A stretch of 64,000 nucleotides of DNA from a virus, in the IMG/VR virus record IMGVR_UViG_3300049484_000260, positions 1 through 64,000 of that record; one strand, 5' to 3'. The first letter of the stretch is position 1. Every line of letters begins with the position of its first letter. The notes under the pieces were generated by a model. That model was not told the DNA's origin. It worked only from the letters and a program-made list of their open reading frames with translations, and did no database searches. Of the stretch, positions 7,391-16,247 are shown piece by piece. The position numbers and the translations under genes are program-made.

Positions 7391-7893
7391 CAGATCACTC
7401 CTAAAGAGATGGAGACCTCACCGCTGGTTGGGGGGTTATAAGTTACAAGCACGCCCACACACCCTAAACAGGGTACGGTGGTGAAGCTGCGATAAATGCC
7501 GTTTGAGTCACTCGAAGTCGGGGAATTTACCACTCCAGTGTATAGCGGTATCTGTACACCATCTTTAGATTTACCCCACACGATTATAGATACCGATGCT
7601 TGATCTGAGAAGCAAATCAGAATAGCAGCTTTCGACCTTCTAACAGAGAAGGTAATGTCAGTCTCTCCACCATCTCTTGTGAAAGGGAGTATCTGATCGA
7701 ATACGAGTTGATTTTCACATACTGTGGTAAGCTGTAATGTACTATCCTCATCTCCAGTAGTGCAGGCGAACGGGACAGGGAGACCAGACCGAGCATCTTT
7801 CACAAACACTTCTGGGACTTCGGTCACACCTGAAGGAGATGACTGATATGCTGTAGTGGGGTTCCATATTGCAGGTTCTCGATTAGTCAGCAT
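7390..7893 (-). CDS. unknown tail-region protein (167 aa)
   Basis: A 167-residue beta-rich protein with no membrane segment and no catalytic motif. The C-terminal portion (GCVGVLVTYNPPTSGEVSISLGVI) looks like alternating strands. Both ends overlap neighbouring genes, consistent with a coupled tail operon. Probably a small virion protein; family not recognised. Confidence 0.5.
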   Translation of the reverse strand: MLTNREPAIWNPTTAYQSSPSGVTEVPEVFVKDARSGLPVPFACTTGDEDSTLQLTTVCENQLVFDQILPFTRDGGETDITFSVRRSKAAILICFSDQASVSIIVWGKSKDGVQIPLYTGVVNSPTSSDSNGIYRSFTTVPCLGCVGVLVTYNPPTSGEVSISLGVI

Positions 7894-8512
7894 CGGACAC
7901 CTCCTGATACGTTCTTTTAGAGATTACACCAGAGGTGTAAAGTAGGGAGACCCCTTCTTTAATCTCCTTACTTTTCAAGGATACATTTTTCCGAGCGTTA
8001 GTCTCAGACACGAATTTAATAATCCTCTCATCAGAACTTGCGAATACGGTATTACGTTCCGTCTCAGAGAATAGCAACCAGAAATCTTCTGGACTTGCTG
8101 CCTTGGGGAAATACGCACGACCACGTTTTAGGTGGAAATTTCCCTTTAACGCGACTGATACGGCGGCTACAGAAGCTGACTCTTTATACCTCTCGAACTG
8201 GGGAGAGAACTCTGAGACATTTTGAGCTACATCCCCACTGTCTGTATGATGTAGAATCTCAATATCCTTCCCTTCCTTCCGAATTACAGCGATTACCCCT
8301 CCCTTTTTTTTCACGTCCTTGAAAAAGTTTGATTGATACCGATGGTTATACAGATTTACCCCGTTTACAACAGGCTCATCCATGTTCAGAGGAACAACCT
8401 CAACACCATCTATGGCTGATGATGTGATAGCCGCGACATCAACCTTAGATACCATATCTTCTATGGTCTTATGTGATGCTTTCATCCTTAATGCAATCTT
8501 TCCGATCATCAT
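7883..8512 (-). CDS. unknown protein (209 aa) next to kelch genes
   Basis: A mixed alpha/beta protein starting MMIGKIALRMKASHK with a GAGGAC ribosome-binding site. It is richer in Lys and Glu and less beta-like than its neighbours. The downstream gene overlaps its end by 11 nt, and its first ATG overlaps the end of the first kelch gene by one base. It may be a chaperone or attachment factor for the kelch proteins, but this is only a positional guess. Confidence 0.5.
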   Translation of the reverse strand: MMIGKIALRMKASHKTIEDMVSKVDVAAITSSAIDGVEVVPLNMDEPVVNGVNLYNHRYQSNFFKDVKKKGGVIAVIRKEGKDIEILHHTDSGDVAQNVSEFSPQFERYKESASVAAVSVALKGNFHLKRGRAYFPKAASPEDFWLLFSETERNTVFASSDERIIKFVSETNARKNVSLKSKEIKEGVSLLYTSGVISKRTYQEVSDAD

Positions 8513-9723
8513 TAGTCCTCAATTAGTAGATTTTCTGTTATTGGCTTTATCTCCACAACCCTCTGACTATCTGAGGTGATGACTGAGATAGTTCCTGTAT
8601 CTTCATTATATGTCACTCCAGGATATACATGGTCATACGACATTGGATGATGGCACAACTCTCCGAATGTTTTTGTGACTGGATCGAAGTAAACTATAAG
8701 AAGAGTTCTTAACCCGGTGGTGTCATCCATCAGAAGGAAGAGGAATTTCCCTAATGTTTTGTGGAATAGTGTAGTATATGCTAATTCTTCAATCCCTGCC
8801 GGGAAGTAGTCTGGTACTGAGGTGTCCCAAGTCTTCGCCACCGTGTCGTATACCAGCGTCTTTATAGGGTCTATACCACTAAAGATATATAATTTGTCTC
8901 CTATAGCCGCACCGAATGCCGCGCTTACGTGATAAGGAAGTGTCCCCTCAAGCACATAGGCTCCAGGGGTTCCTGGGTTAATATCTAACATAGGGTCATA
9001 TTTATATATGTCGAGATATGAAACATCACCCCCGCCAAATAAATATACAAAACCACCACATAGTACAGCAGCAGCATCACTGCGACTGGGGCCAGGGATA
9101 GAAGTTGGTGTGTTTCTCCAGTATGAATTCCGTACAATCCATACCCAAACACTGTTAGTTGATGTGTTGAATAAGTAATATATCCCGTTATCATAGCATC
9201 CGCACGGCTGTACTGACGGAGCAGGGTAGTTAGTGTAGTAACTGACGGCATTACAGGATGTAAGGTCGCACCGACCAATGTAGGTGTATGATAGGAATTT
9301 TTTTAGAGCATACGCCATATTGTCGCAGGTGAACGATAATGGGTAGTTAAGCTGCGGGAAATACCCACTACGGTATTTTTGGGCGTAATATAGCCCTGAC
9401 ATAACTCGTGAAAACCCTATAGGTGAGTCCTCAGATACCCTAACAGCCTTTATGGATTCACATTCAGTATTGTCAACAACAAATGAACATTCCCAGACAA
9501 AATCTCCCCCAGAGGTCATAACAATGGTATATGGAGGGTCTGCTATCGCTTCCTTCTTCCTGGCGATATACACTGATGATGGCCCCCCATCAGGGATTAC
9601 GAAGCACATGTCACCCCCTCTGACGGGAATCCCTGACATGTCTCCGAAGATATCTAAATGGCTCACTTCCTCTAAAGAATTAGCACCACTCAAACTTGTT
9701 TTATGTATTATAGAATTTTTCAT
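8512..9723 (-). CDS. kelch-type beta-propeller protein 1
   Basis: A 403-residue protein with repeating kelch-like units of about 45-50 residues. A Gly pair with flanking aromatic residues recurs (for example GGFVYLFGGGD, then GDKLYIFSG), followed by a Y/V-YD segment and a Trp (KTWDTSVPD). The Y-D...W pattern is typical of kelch and galactose-oxidase propellers. In phages such propellers usually form receptor-binding or fibre-tip domains. It is one of three consecutive genes of nearly equal length and layout, joined by 4-nt overlaps, so these are tandem duplicates. No signal peptide is present, consistent with incorporation into the virion. Confidence 0.7.
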   Translation of the reverse strand: MKNSIIHKTSLSGANSLEEVSHLDIFGDMSGIPVRGGDMCFVIPDGGPSSVYIARKKEAIADPPYTIVMTSGGDFVWECSFVVDNTECESIKAVRVSEDSPIGFSRVMSGLYYAQKYRSGYFPQLNYPLSFTCDNMAYALKKFLSYTYIGRCDLTSCNAVSYYTNYPAPSVQPCGCYDNGIYYLFNTSTNSVWVWIVRNSYWRNTPTSIPGPSRSDAAAVLCGGFVYLFGGGDVSYLDIYKYDPMLDINPGTPGAYVLEGTLPYHVSAAFGAAIGDKLYIFSGIDPIKTLVYDTVAKTWDTSVPDYFPAGIEELAYTTLFHKTLGKFLFLLMDDTTGLRTLLIVYFDPVTKTFGELCHHPMSYDHVYPGVTYNEDTGTISVITSDSQRVVEIKPITENLLIED

Positions 9724-10946
9724 ATCTTTTCTATGTAGTATGGGTTATCCTCTGAAATAAGACCATGAAAATAATCACTACCTTTATTAAGACCGAATGC
9801 CCAGATAGTCCCTACCCCCTTGTAATACAAGGGAACGCTCCCATATAGCATATCTCCAGGAACAGATAGTTTATGACGTGACCATACTCTTGCCTCTATA
9901 TCAAGGATGAAAACATCACTGTAAAATGATGGAACGATAAGTGAATTAGTTTTAGTGTCGAAATGACCACACCACCACCACCATATCTCACCAGGAAAGT
10001 TAGGGAATGTCTCCCATGAGTCGGAGCAGATATCATATTTATACACAGAATTGGAGTTTTCGCTAATGAAGTATATATGCAATGAATACAGGTCTGGTAT
10101 GCAAACTCCACCATCGACGAACCCAGGAGCATCGGCTATACGGGTAACTACACCAGTAATAACATCGACCTTAACCCCTATTGCTGTAGCTGCATCATTC
10201 CCCCACCATCCATAAAAGTAATTACCAACCTTAATGGCGAACCACGGGTACCCATCGTACCCAATAATGTCTTCCCATGAAGAATACCCACCAGTGAACT
10301 GAAACGGTACTGTAGATGCTTCTTTCGCTATAACATCAAACCTTTTAAGTGTAAGAGAATCACCGCAGAAATCTACTATATAGTTAGAACTACCTGCATC
10401 AAGGGTGCAATGACCTGGAGTGTACCACATTTTTTCTGTATTAGATATAGTCTCTTCAGTATATTCTCCTGTACTTAAATTCCAAATACACAATGTTCCA
10501 GGATATACGACATACATCATACCCCCTATTACACCAGTCCCGCTCCAACTGTAATTTGTAGTCCCTGGAGTGTCGTAAATCTGGAGGGACATAAGAGAGT
10601 AAGGAACACTACCACCAATGAACCCCGCAGGGGGCACCTTTGACCCGCCGAGGAAGAGGAACCTGTCACCAGAGATAGCGGACACCTTATTTCTCGAACG
10701 TCCGCAGCAGGCCCAGTAGAATGATCCAGGATTTTTTGCAGGTACGACCACCATGAAGCCACTATCCACCACCCCTACCCCCTCCTTGAGGACATAGAAG
10801 GCGATAGCTCCTAAAGCATCTGCGACCACAGCCCTGTCCCCCACGGATAAGGGACGACCAGTCCCGTCCCCTATGGAGTCAAGAGGGTCTATCATCTTTA
10901 GGGAATCAGGAAGGGTGAATAGTGTGCTGCATGAGAACAGATTCAT
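9720..10946 (-). CDS. kelch-type beta-propeller protein 2
   Basis: A 408-residue paralogue of the adjacent propeller genes. Repeats include GGMMYVVYPGTLCIWNLSTGEYTEE, VYKYDICSDSWETFPNFPGE and VFILDIEARVWSRH, the last two with the kelch Y-D/L-D...W pairing. The N-terminal 60 residues (DPLDSIGDGTGRPLSVGDRAVV) correspond to a similar opening in the other two (D-I-F-G-D-M-S-G in copy 1), suggesting a shared attachment segment before the propeller. It overlaps both neighbours by 4 nt. Confidence 0.7.
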   Translation of the reverse strand: MNLFSCSTLFTLPDSLKMIDPLDSIGDGTGRPLSVGDRAVVADALGAIAFYVLKEGVGVVDSGFMVVVPAKNPGSFYWACCGRSRNKVSAISGDRFLFLGGSKVPPAGFIGGSVPYSLMSLQIYDTPGTTNYSWSGTGVIGGMMYVVYPGTLCIWNLSTGEYTEETISNTEKMWYTPGHCTLDAGSSNYIVDFCGDSLTLKRFDVIAKEASTVPFQFTGGYSSWEDIIGYDGYPWFAIKVGNYFYGWWGNDAATAIGVKVDVITGVVTRIADAPGFVDGGVCIPDLYSLHIYFISENSNSVYKYDICSDSWETFPNFPGEIWWWWCGHFDTKTNSLIVPSFYSDVFILDIEARVWSRHKLSVPGDMLYGSVPLYYKGVGTIWAFGLNKGSDYFHGLISEDNPYYIEKI

Positions 10947-12142
10947 CTTATTTTCCTCATCCTAAAGGAAGGGGTGACCTTTATAAGCCTATAAGAGGGG
11001 TCATAGCGGTCGTGGACAAAGTACACACCATCACCTACGGCACACGCGGCACATAAATATATAGGCGAATATTTAGGTAAGAAGCCTACAGACGAGCGCG
11101 TAGCCCCTGTAGAAGGGTCGAGAAAATACCCATCTATGTCATTAAAAACACAACATTCACCAGTAACAGTGTCCCACACCGCCGAAGTGGGGGCACCACC
11201 CTCAGTACATACTGTCAGCCCTGAAAGGGTGTACAGCAGGGTGAATGTCTCAGCTACCGGATCAAAAGAGTACACTGTATTATTTGTAACGAGTACCAAG
11301 AATTTACCAGGTCGTGTTATATCTGGTATAACTGCGTTAGGGGACTGTGGGAATGTAAATATAATCCCGCTCCATGTGTTTGTACTAATGTTGTACCTGT
11401 ACACTGGGTATGGGGTTCCATACGGGTACGTGTAAATTGAGAAAAAAAATAGCTTTCCACTTTCCTGTGAAGCGTCTATAAATAATGCCGTAGATGCGTA
11501 ATTATATGGAATAGGTGATTTAGCAGCGTATGACATTACCCCTGTCACTATATCGAACACTGAATGACTTTTATCGTCCCCTATTAGATGAATCGTCCCA
11601 GTGTCTTTTGCTATACATCTCCCATTGTTGCACAGTTCAGTGTTCCCGTCAGGGAGCGTCCCTACCGGGTATAAGGTTGTCTCCCCCGTGCTAAGATTTA
11701 GTTTTGTTATGTTTGTAGTTACAATCCAGACATTGTCGTCAATTTTGTCACAGGAAAACCCTTGATATAGGCTGGGCCACAATTCTCGCACTGCCCCACA
11801 GCTACGGATAAATGGAGGGTTAATACTCACAACCTCCCACAGGGGGGTGGGTGACGCGATAAGACCATCTTGCTCCAACCCCGCAGGGACACCACCGCTG
11901 AAGTATCCATTGGAGACCATGTTCCATTGAATTCTACCATCATAGCTTCCTACTGAAGATGGGAGTGATGTAATAGGGTAATCAGTGATATGAGCAGAAA
12001 AGAAGCAGATGTCATCATTGTTCTCCCCTCCACTAAGAAGGCACAAGTCCCCTTCCATAATTACCCTTTTTGGGTGGAGCCTTTTAATGGATTTTAGCTC
12101 GTGGAAAGACGACACTGTGAATGTGGCTATTTGTGTGCTCAT
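10943..12142 (-). CDS. kelch-type beta-propeller protein 3
   Basis: A 399-residue paralogue, first of the three to be transcribed. Repeats include YRYNISTNTWSGI, VYSFDPVAETFTLL and VFDIVTGVMSYAAKSPIPYN, which carry the kelch-like Y-D/N...W/F pattern. It shares the opening attachment-like region (LKSIKRLHPKRVIMEGDLCLLSG) with the other two. Three different propellers in a row could give alternative or simultaneous host-binding tips; this is inference. It overlaps its downstream neighbour by 4 nt. Confidence 0.68.
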   Translation of the reverse strand: MSTQIATFTVSSFHELKSIKRLHPKRVIMEGDLCLLSGGENNDDICFFSAHITDYPITSLPSSVGSYDGRIQWNMVSNGYFSGGVPAGLEQDGLIASPTPLWEVVSINPPFIRSCGAVRELWPSLYQGFSCDKIDDNVWIVTTNITKLNLSTGETTLYPVGTLPDGNTELCNNGRCIAKDTGTIHLIGDDKSHSVFDIVTGVMSYAAKSPIPYNYASTALFIDASQESGKLFFFSIYTYPYGTPYPVYRYNISTNTWSGIIFTFPQSPNAVIPDITRPGKFLVLVTNNTVYSFDPVAETFTLLYTLSGLTVCTEGGAPTSAVWDTVTGECCVFNDIDGYFLDPSTGATRSSVGFLPKYSPIYLCAACAVGDGVYFVHDRYDPSYRLIKVTPSFRMRKIR

Positions 12143-12663
12143 AGGACTTTCATCACTGGTGAAGTGTCTTGATCTCTACTGAAGAGTGCGCGGAATGAAA
12201 ACGTTAGAGACTTCCACGTCTCTGAATTGAACGGGAACTTTGAAGTAACCTGTAAATCAACAGCAGGGAAGATAACAGGGGTGTTCCCTAACAGATAATC
12301 AGGATACCATATCAGTGATCGTGTCACCGCTTGTAGATCAGATATATTTATTACTGATGCTCCATCAATAGAATCATCACATAAAAGCCAAATTCTCTGA
12401 ATTAGGTGCCGTGTAATAGACTCGCACACAAATCCTCCAGTCCAGTTTACACTCCTTATTACTCCAGATGTTGATGGGACTCGTATCATCCTACCTACCG
12501 CGTCTTTTATGTAGATGTCTCGATGCTGTGTCACTATGTCAGCCCCAGCCTCAAAATCACGAACATATCCAAGATGAATCTCTTCAGTAGAATTTATACT
12601 GTTTTTAATCTTTAAAACCCCGCCACCTAAGCAGAGTGTGTTAGGAAGAGATGGGGCACTCAT
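12139..12663 (-). CDS. unknown tail-region protein (174 aa)
   Basis: A 174-residue beta-rich protein with no membrane segment or recognised motif. It is coupled through 4-nt overlaps to the kelch gene downstream and the 103-residue gene upstream. Likely a small virion or fibre-connector protein. Confidence 0.5.
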   Translation of the reverse strand: MSAPSLPNTLCLGGGVLKIKNSINSTEEIHLGYVRDFEAGADIVTQHRDIYIKDAVGRMIRVPSTSGVIRSVNWTGGFVCESITRHLIQRIWLLCDDSIDGASVINISDLQAVTRSLIWYPDYLLGNTPVIFPAVDLQVTSKFPFNSETWKSLTFSFRALFSRDQDTSPVMKVL

Positions 12664-12971
12664 GCAACCCTCCGAAACCTATATATCAGCTCAACACGCT
12701 GCACCTCAACAGAGACGATCACTTCTACCACAGAGCCTGAACTGCTTCCAATAGATGATACAGATCGCCTCTCAAATTTACGATTCACACCATCAGGAAT
12801 TATTACCCCAAACACTACCAGTGTGGCGATGTTATTCTGATCTAAGTCGGGCCAGTGCATCCCGGATATGCTTTCTACTATCTCGCGTCCGCACTTCGTT
12901 AGCACTACCCACGCTATCGAATGCAAGTCCTTGGATAGCACTGTGGTCGTTATTTGCGGTAGCTGGCTCAT
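12660..12971 (-). CDS. unknown small tail-region protein, overlaps upstream gene by 140 nt
   Basis: A 103-residue ORF beginning MSQLPQITTTVLSKDL with an ATG at 12971. The second half is beta-prone (VVEVIVSVEVQRVELIYRF). In-frame extension upstream is blocked by a TAA a few codons before the ATG. It overlaps the 12832-13194 ORF by 140 nt in another frame (offset +1), much longer than any other overlap here. The 4-nt coupling to the next gene supports it being translated. Either both genes are real or a frameshift joins them. Confidence 0.5.
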   Translation of the reverse strand: MSQLPQITTTVLSKDLHSIAWVVLTKCGREIVESISGMHWPDLDQNNIATLVVFGVIIPDGVNRKFERRSVSSIGSSSGSVVEVIVSVEVQRVELIYRFRRVA

Positions 12972-13194
12972 TCTCTGATTTACGAATTGCAGTTAGAATT
13001 GATTGTATTGTTCTCCGCGTCTCATCTTTGTCGCAGACGAGAGTCCCGTCAAGTACACTCTCAAATTCTGTCAGAACCTTTCTAATATCTGATATATAGT
13101 CGTTCTGGAGGAAAGGAATTATTTTCAGTATCTCAGCAGGGAGGGAGGAGAGTCTGAGCACTCCCTTATAGTGTGGGTTATTGTGTGTTTTCAT
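12832..13194 (-). CDS. unknown small protein (120 aa)
   Basis: A 120-residue ORF with a mostly helical, charged composition (EILKIIPFLQNDYISDIRKVLTEF region). It starts at 13194 with a 1-nt overlap (TAATG-like) with the end of the 959-residue tail gene. Its last third is overlapped by the 12660-12971 gene. Charged, low-complexity residues in the overlapped tail (NNDHS, RTRDSRKH) suggest that part is less constrained. Family not recognised. Confidence 0.5.
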   Translation of the reverse strand: MKTHNNPHYKGVLRLSSLPAEILKIIPFLQNDYISDIRKVLTEFESVLDGTLVCDKDETRRTIQSILTAIRKSENEPATANNDHSAIQGLAFDSVGSANEVRTRDSRKHIRDALARLRSE

Positions 13195-16073
13195 CAGTTT
13201 AGTAGGAGAACGTCCCCGGTTGTCTCTCGAAGGGAGAGAGGATATGTCAGGGATTTAGGGGTCGTCCCAGACATGTTTGTAAGATCAAACAGTTGCACCT
13301 GTAGCCGCCCTTTTCCATAGTCATTTGAGAACTTTGACAATTTTGTAAGTTTCATTACATCACCATAACCGAGACGTGGGTTCGCCTCAAATTTTATCCC
13401 ACACGTTCTACATGAAAATACGGCAACCGATCCATCTTCAGACACTGTTAGATTAGGAAATAATACATGCACGCCTCCAAAAGAAATTTGATATGGCTGA
13501 TAAAACTCTACATCGCTCTCGTACTGCACTATCTCTTGATAAGTAGCAATGTCAACTAAAAATTTCTGATTCTTTACCATTGCAAATAAATTGATCTTTG
13601 TATCTTTGTCAGGTTTAGCTGGGCCGAAGGTTATGTCTATTGTTCCTGTATAGTAGTCTATATGTGAGTCAGCTACTACTGTCTCATACCCATGAATTTG
13701 GTCATGATCTTCTTTAAATTTCCCAGCTCCATTATCTATAAGGATTAGTTTCTGGGTATTGATGCGGAATTCAATAACTACAGAAATAGGTTGTATCATT
13801 CCTTGTAGCTGAAATGTGTATTCTTGTGTAGTGTTTGATTCGTACTCCCTGTCTTCAGGTGTATATCCAGTGGGGTCTCCAGATGAGAAGTCTGGGGGGG
13901 CAGCTTGTAGTTTCCAGCGAGCAATCATAACACCGGAAGGATTTATAATTGCGGCCCAGTATTCTATTTTAAGCCACCAATACAGCTCATTTACATCTAT
14001 GGTCTTTCCATTACTACTGTAATCCCACTTTCTTAAAGTGGTGTTCAGCATCTTTGGCATCGTATATGTTATCGCAGTATATCCAGAGACAGTATAAAAC
14101 ACACTCCCTACCATCAATGATTGCCAAGGGTTGAGGTAAGCACTCTGTGAGTACCTTCTTGCTTCATCTACCTGACAATTTCCTATATACAGCCTGCAAT
14201 TCCCGTGAGTATCTCCGTGCATCTCTGGCTCAACCTCCTCTGGAAGTAGGGTTGGAGTGGTGCGAAAGTAATCACGGTTCCCTGGGTTCGGGGATGGAGG
14301 GGGGACTGCATCACCGTTACACCCCTCAAGCTCTACCCTGATATCTCTACGATAATCACCTAAGAATTCATTACGAATATCTCGCTGAATCCAGAATTTT
14401 GAGTATTCGTATGGGTTATTTGGACGAATAAATCCTCCCATACATAATATGTCTGGGTAGTATTCATGCGGGTTGCTTGTGTCTATACCCTCACTTGCGT
14501 CACCATTATAGTGCCAGTCATAAGAGAAATAATCCTTATCTTTATATCTCCATTCAAGACCAAGAAGAGAAAAATTACAATCGAAGCATGATCTAACTAT
14601 TCCTGATAAATCATTAGAAACTGAAGGTGCTGTGCATATCGCAGTTAGACCAGATTGAGAAGAAATGACCTCTAAAACCTGCTGATATATAGGATTACGC
14701 ATTACAGGAGGGTCGGTGTACAGTATTCTACTTTGTTGGTACTTCTCGGTAGTATCTGTCTCCTGAACAAGAACTATTGCGCATCCATACCATGTGTTGT
14801 TTGACTCCTGATAAGCGTAACCAAAGCCTATTTGATAGAAGTAAACAGATGTAAGTGCATCATAATGTGCTTTACTTTCCTTCAGCGCATTCCACAGTGC
14901 ATCAATCACACCCTGTTCTGTCGTCCCTGCTGGGAGGTTTGTAACTGAAGCTAAGGTCTCAGTAATCCGTAGGAAGGGTATTCCTTCATCATTGACTCTG
15001 TCAGTTGAAGACTTCCCAGTGCCGGGGTCATCATGAGCTACGAACTTGAATTGAGCCATCCTATGCGCATATTTGTCACACACGGAAGAGAGAGCGTCGT
15101 TTAGTTTAAGTTTATGTATTGTGAGTTCGCAATAACGATCATAGTTCACCTGATCAAGAAATCGCTGTACCGGCTGGCCACTAAGAACTATTGTCCCGCA
15201 GGAAATCTCCTTATCGAACCCCCATATCTTGCGTATCCCCCTTGCTCCTGCTGGGCCGTTATACGCAGGGTAGTCCCAGGTCAATGTGTCATACGATACC
15301 CAATCAACACCTTGTATTGACACATATAGCTCTTTTCTACTAAAGAATGCCGTATCATTATTTACACAACAACCACCAAGGTTAGCCCCAGCACCGTCAC
15401 ATTGGGAGAAATTATATCCATAATGGGAGAAATGGACAGAATCCATTGGTATTACGTGATCTACAGACTTCCCAAGCGTACTATCTATCATCGGCATAGA
15501 GCACCAGATATTGTATTCCCTGGGTACGCTATGCTTCCTCACTCCATCATCGTATGCCCACCTTGATGGGTTGCATGTAGAACGTAACCCCTGGACTGGA
15601 ATGTGCTCAATATTCCCTATGGCATGTACGAGACATAGGGAATTCGGGTTTGAGCCGAGATACCGTACAAGTGATGTTGATATATTTTCATAGTTTGGCT
15701 TAATGAGGTAGTATCCGTCAGAATCAACTATGATATATCCATCCTCCGCAGCACAGTCTGTTTCTTTAGGAGTTACGGGGCTTACAGGGAAGCGAGTTAC
15801 GGTGGCGGCCAGGGAAGTTCTTGGTGGGGGGTTATCAGTACCGAAATTTACACCGCTGGCCTGGGATGAGTTAGTTCCGCAAGTGATAGATGAGTTGTAG
15901 GGAACCCCTCGACCCTTGCTCTCCCCTGCGTCAAGTCCTTCCTCCATTATAACACTCACACGCGACCCTGGCGTGGCCGCATTGGTGATTTGTAAGGAAT
16001 TACCTTGACGGGTAAGAGCGAGTCCCATGCGAGAAGAGCTGGCAAGGACGATGTTCCGAGCGATGGTGCTCAC
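13194..16073 (-). CDS. large tail protein (959 aa)
   Basis: A 959-residue protein starting at a GTG whose GTGA overlaps the stop of the preceding small gene. It is rich in Tyr, Asn, Asp and Gly, with beta-like segments throughout and a number of Cys residues, including a C-terminal CRTCG (CxxC) motif. No enzymatic motif is recognised. Position after the large tail-tip genes and before the kelch propellers suggests a central tail-tip or receptor-binding component. Numerous Cys residues are unusual for a cytoplasmically assembled tail protein and may bind metal. Confidence 0.6.
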   Translation of the reverse strand: MSTIARNIVLASSSRMGLALTRQGNSLQITNAATPGSRVSVIMEEGLDAGESKGRGVPYNSSITCGTNSSQASGVNFGTDNPPPRTSLAATVTRFPVSPVTPKETDCAAEDGYIIVDSDGYYLIKPNYENISTSLVRYLGSNPNSLCLVHAIGNIEHIPVQGLRSTCNPSRWAYDDGVRKHSVPREYNIWCSMPMIDSTLGKSVDHVIPMDSVHFSHYGYNFSQCDGAGANLGGCCVNNDTAFFSRKELYVSIQGVDWVSYDTLTWDYPAYNGPAGARGIRKIWGFDKEISCGTIVLSGQPVQRFLDQVNYDRYCELTIHKLKLNDALSSVCDKYAHRMAQFKFVAHDDPGTGKSSTDRVNDEGIPFLRITETLASVTNLPAGTTEQGVIDALWNALKESKAHYDALTSVYFYQIGFGYAYQESNNTWYGCAIVLVQETDTTEKYQQSRILYTDPPVMRNPIYQQVLEVISSQSGLTAICTAPSVSNDLSGIVRSCFDCNFSLLGLEWRYKDKDYFSYDWHYNGDASEGIDTSNPHEYYPDILCMGGFIRPNNPYEYSKFWIQRDIRNEFLGDYRRDIRVELEGCNGDAVPPPSPNPGNRDYFRTTPTLLPEEVEPEMHGDTHGNCRLYIGNCQVDEARRYSQSAYLNPWQSLMVGSVFYTVSGYTAITYTMPKMLNTTLRKWDYSSNGKTIDVNELYWWLKIEYWAAIINPSGVMIARWKLQAAPPDFSSGDPTGYTPEDREYESNTTQEYTFQLQGMIQPISVVIEFRINTQKLILIDNGAGKFKEDHDQIHGYETVVADSHIDYYTGTIDITFGPAKPDKDTKINLFAMVKNQKFLVDIATYQEIVQYESDVEFYQPYQISFGGVHVLFPNLTVSEDGSVAVFSCRTCGIKFEANPRLGYGDVMKLTKLSKFSNDYGKGRLQVQLFDLTNMSGTTPKSLTYPLSLRETTGDVLLLN

Positions 16074-16246
16074 CGAGTCACCTTCTGAGAGCCTGAATTT
16101 ATCGTATATATAGCTGCACCCTTCTTTATCTTGGTAGGAGCTACTTTATCTGATGTCAGTAAGAGAGAAATTCTTCCACGTGATCCTCGTACCAAACCAG
16201 CTCCATGTTGCGGACTAATGCTCGTGATGGTAGATGTTCTTCGCAT
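16070..16246 (-). CDS. small protein (58 aa) in tail operon
   Basis: A longer reading frame is open, but the ATG at 16246 lies one base after the upstream stop codon (TAG, 16250-16248) and ends in a GTGA overlap with the next gene. That makes a 58-residue product (MRRTSTITSISPQ...). It is basic and Ser/Thr-rich, with a KIKKGAAIYTINSGS segment resembling short tail-assembly or LysM-like linkers. Too short for a family call. Confidence 0.45.
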   Translation of the reverse strand: MRRTSTITSISPQHGAGLVRGSRGRISLLLTSDKVAPTKIKKGAAIYTINSGSQKVTR

Positions 16247-16247
16247 A

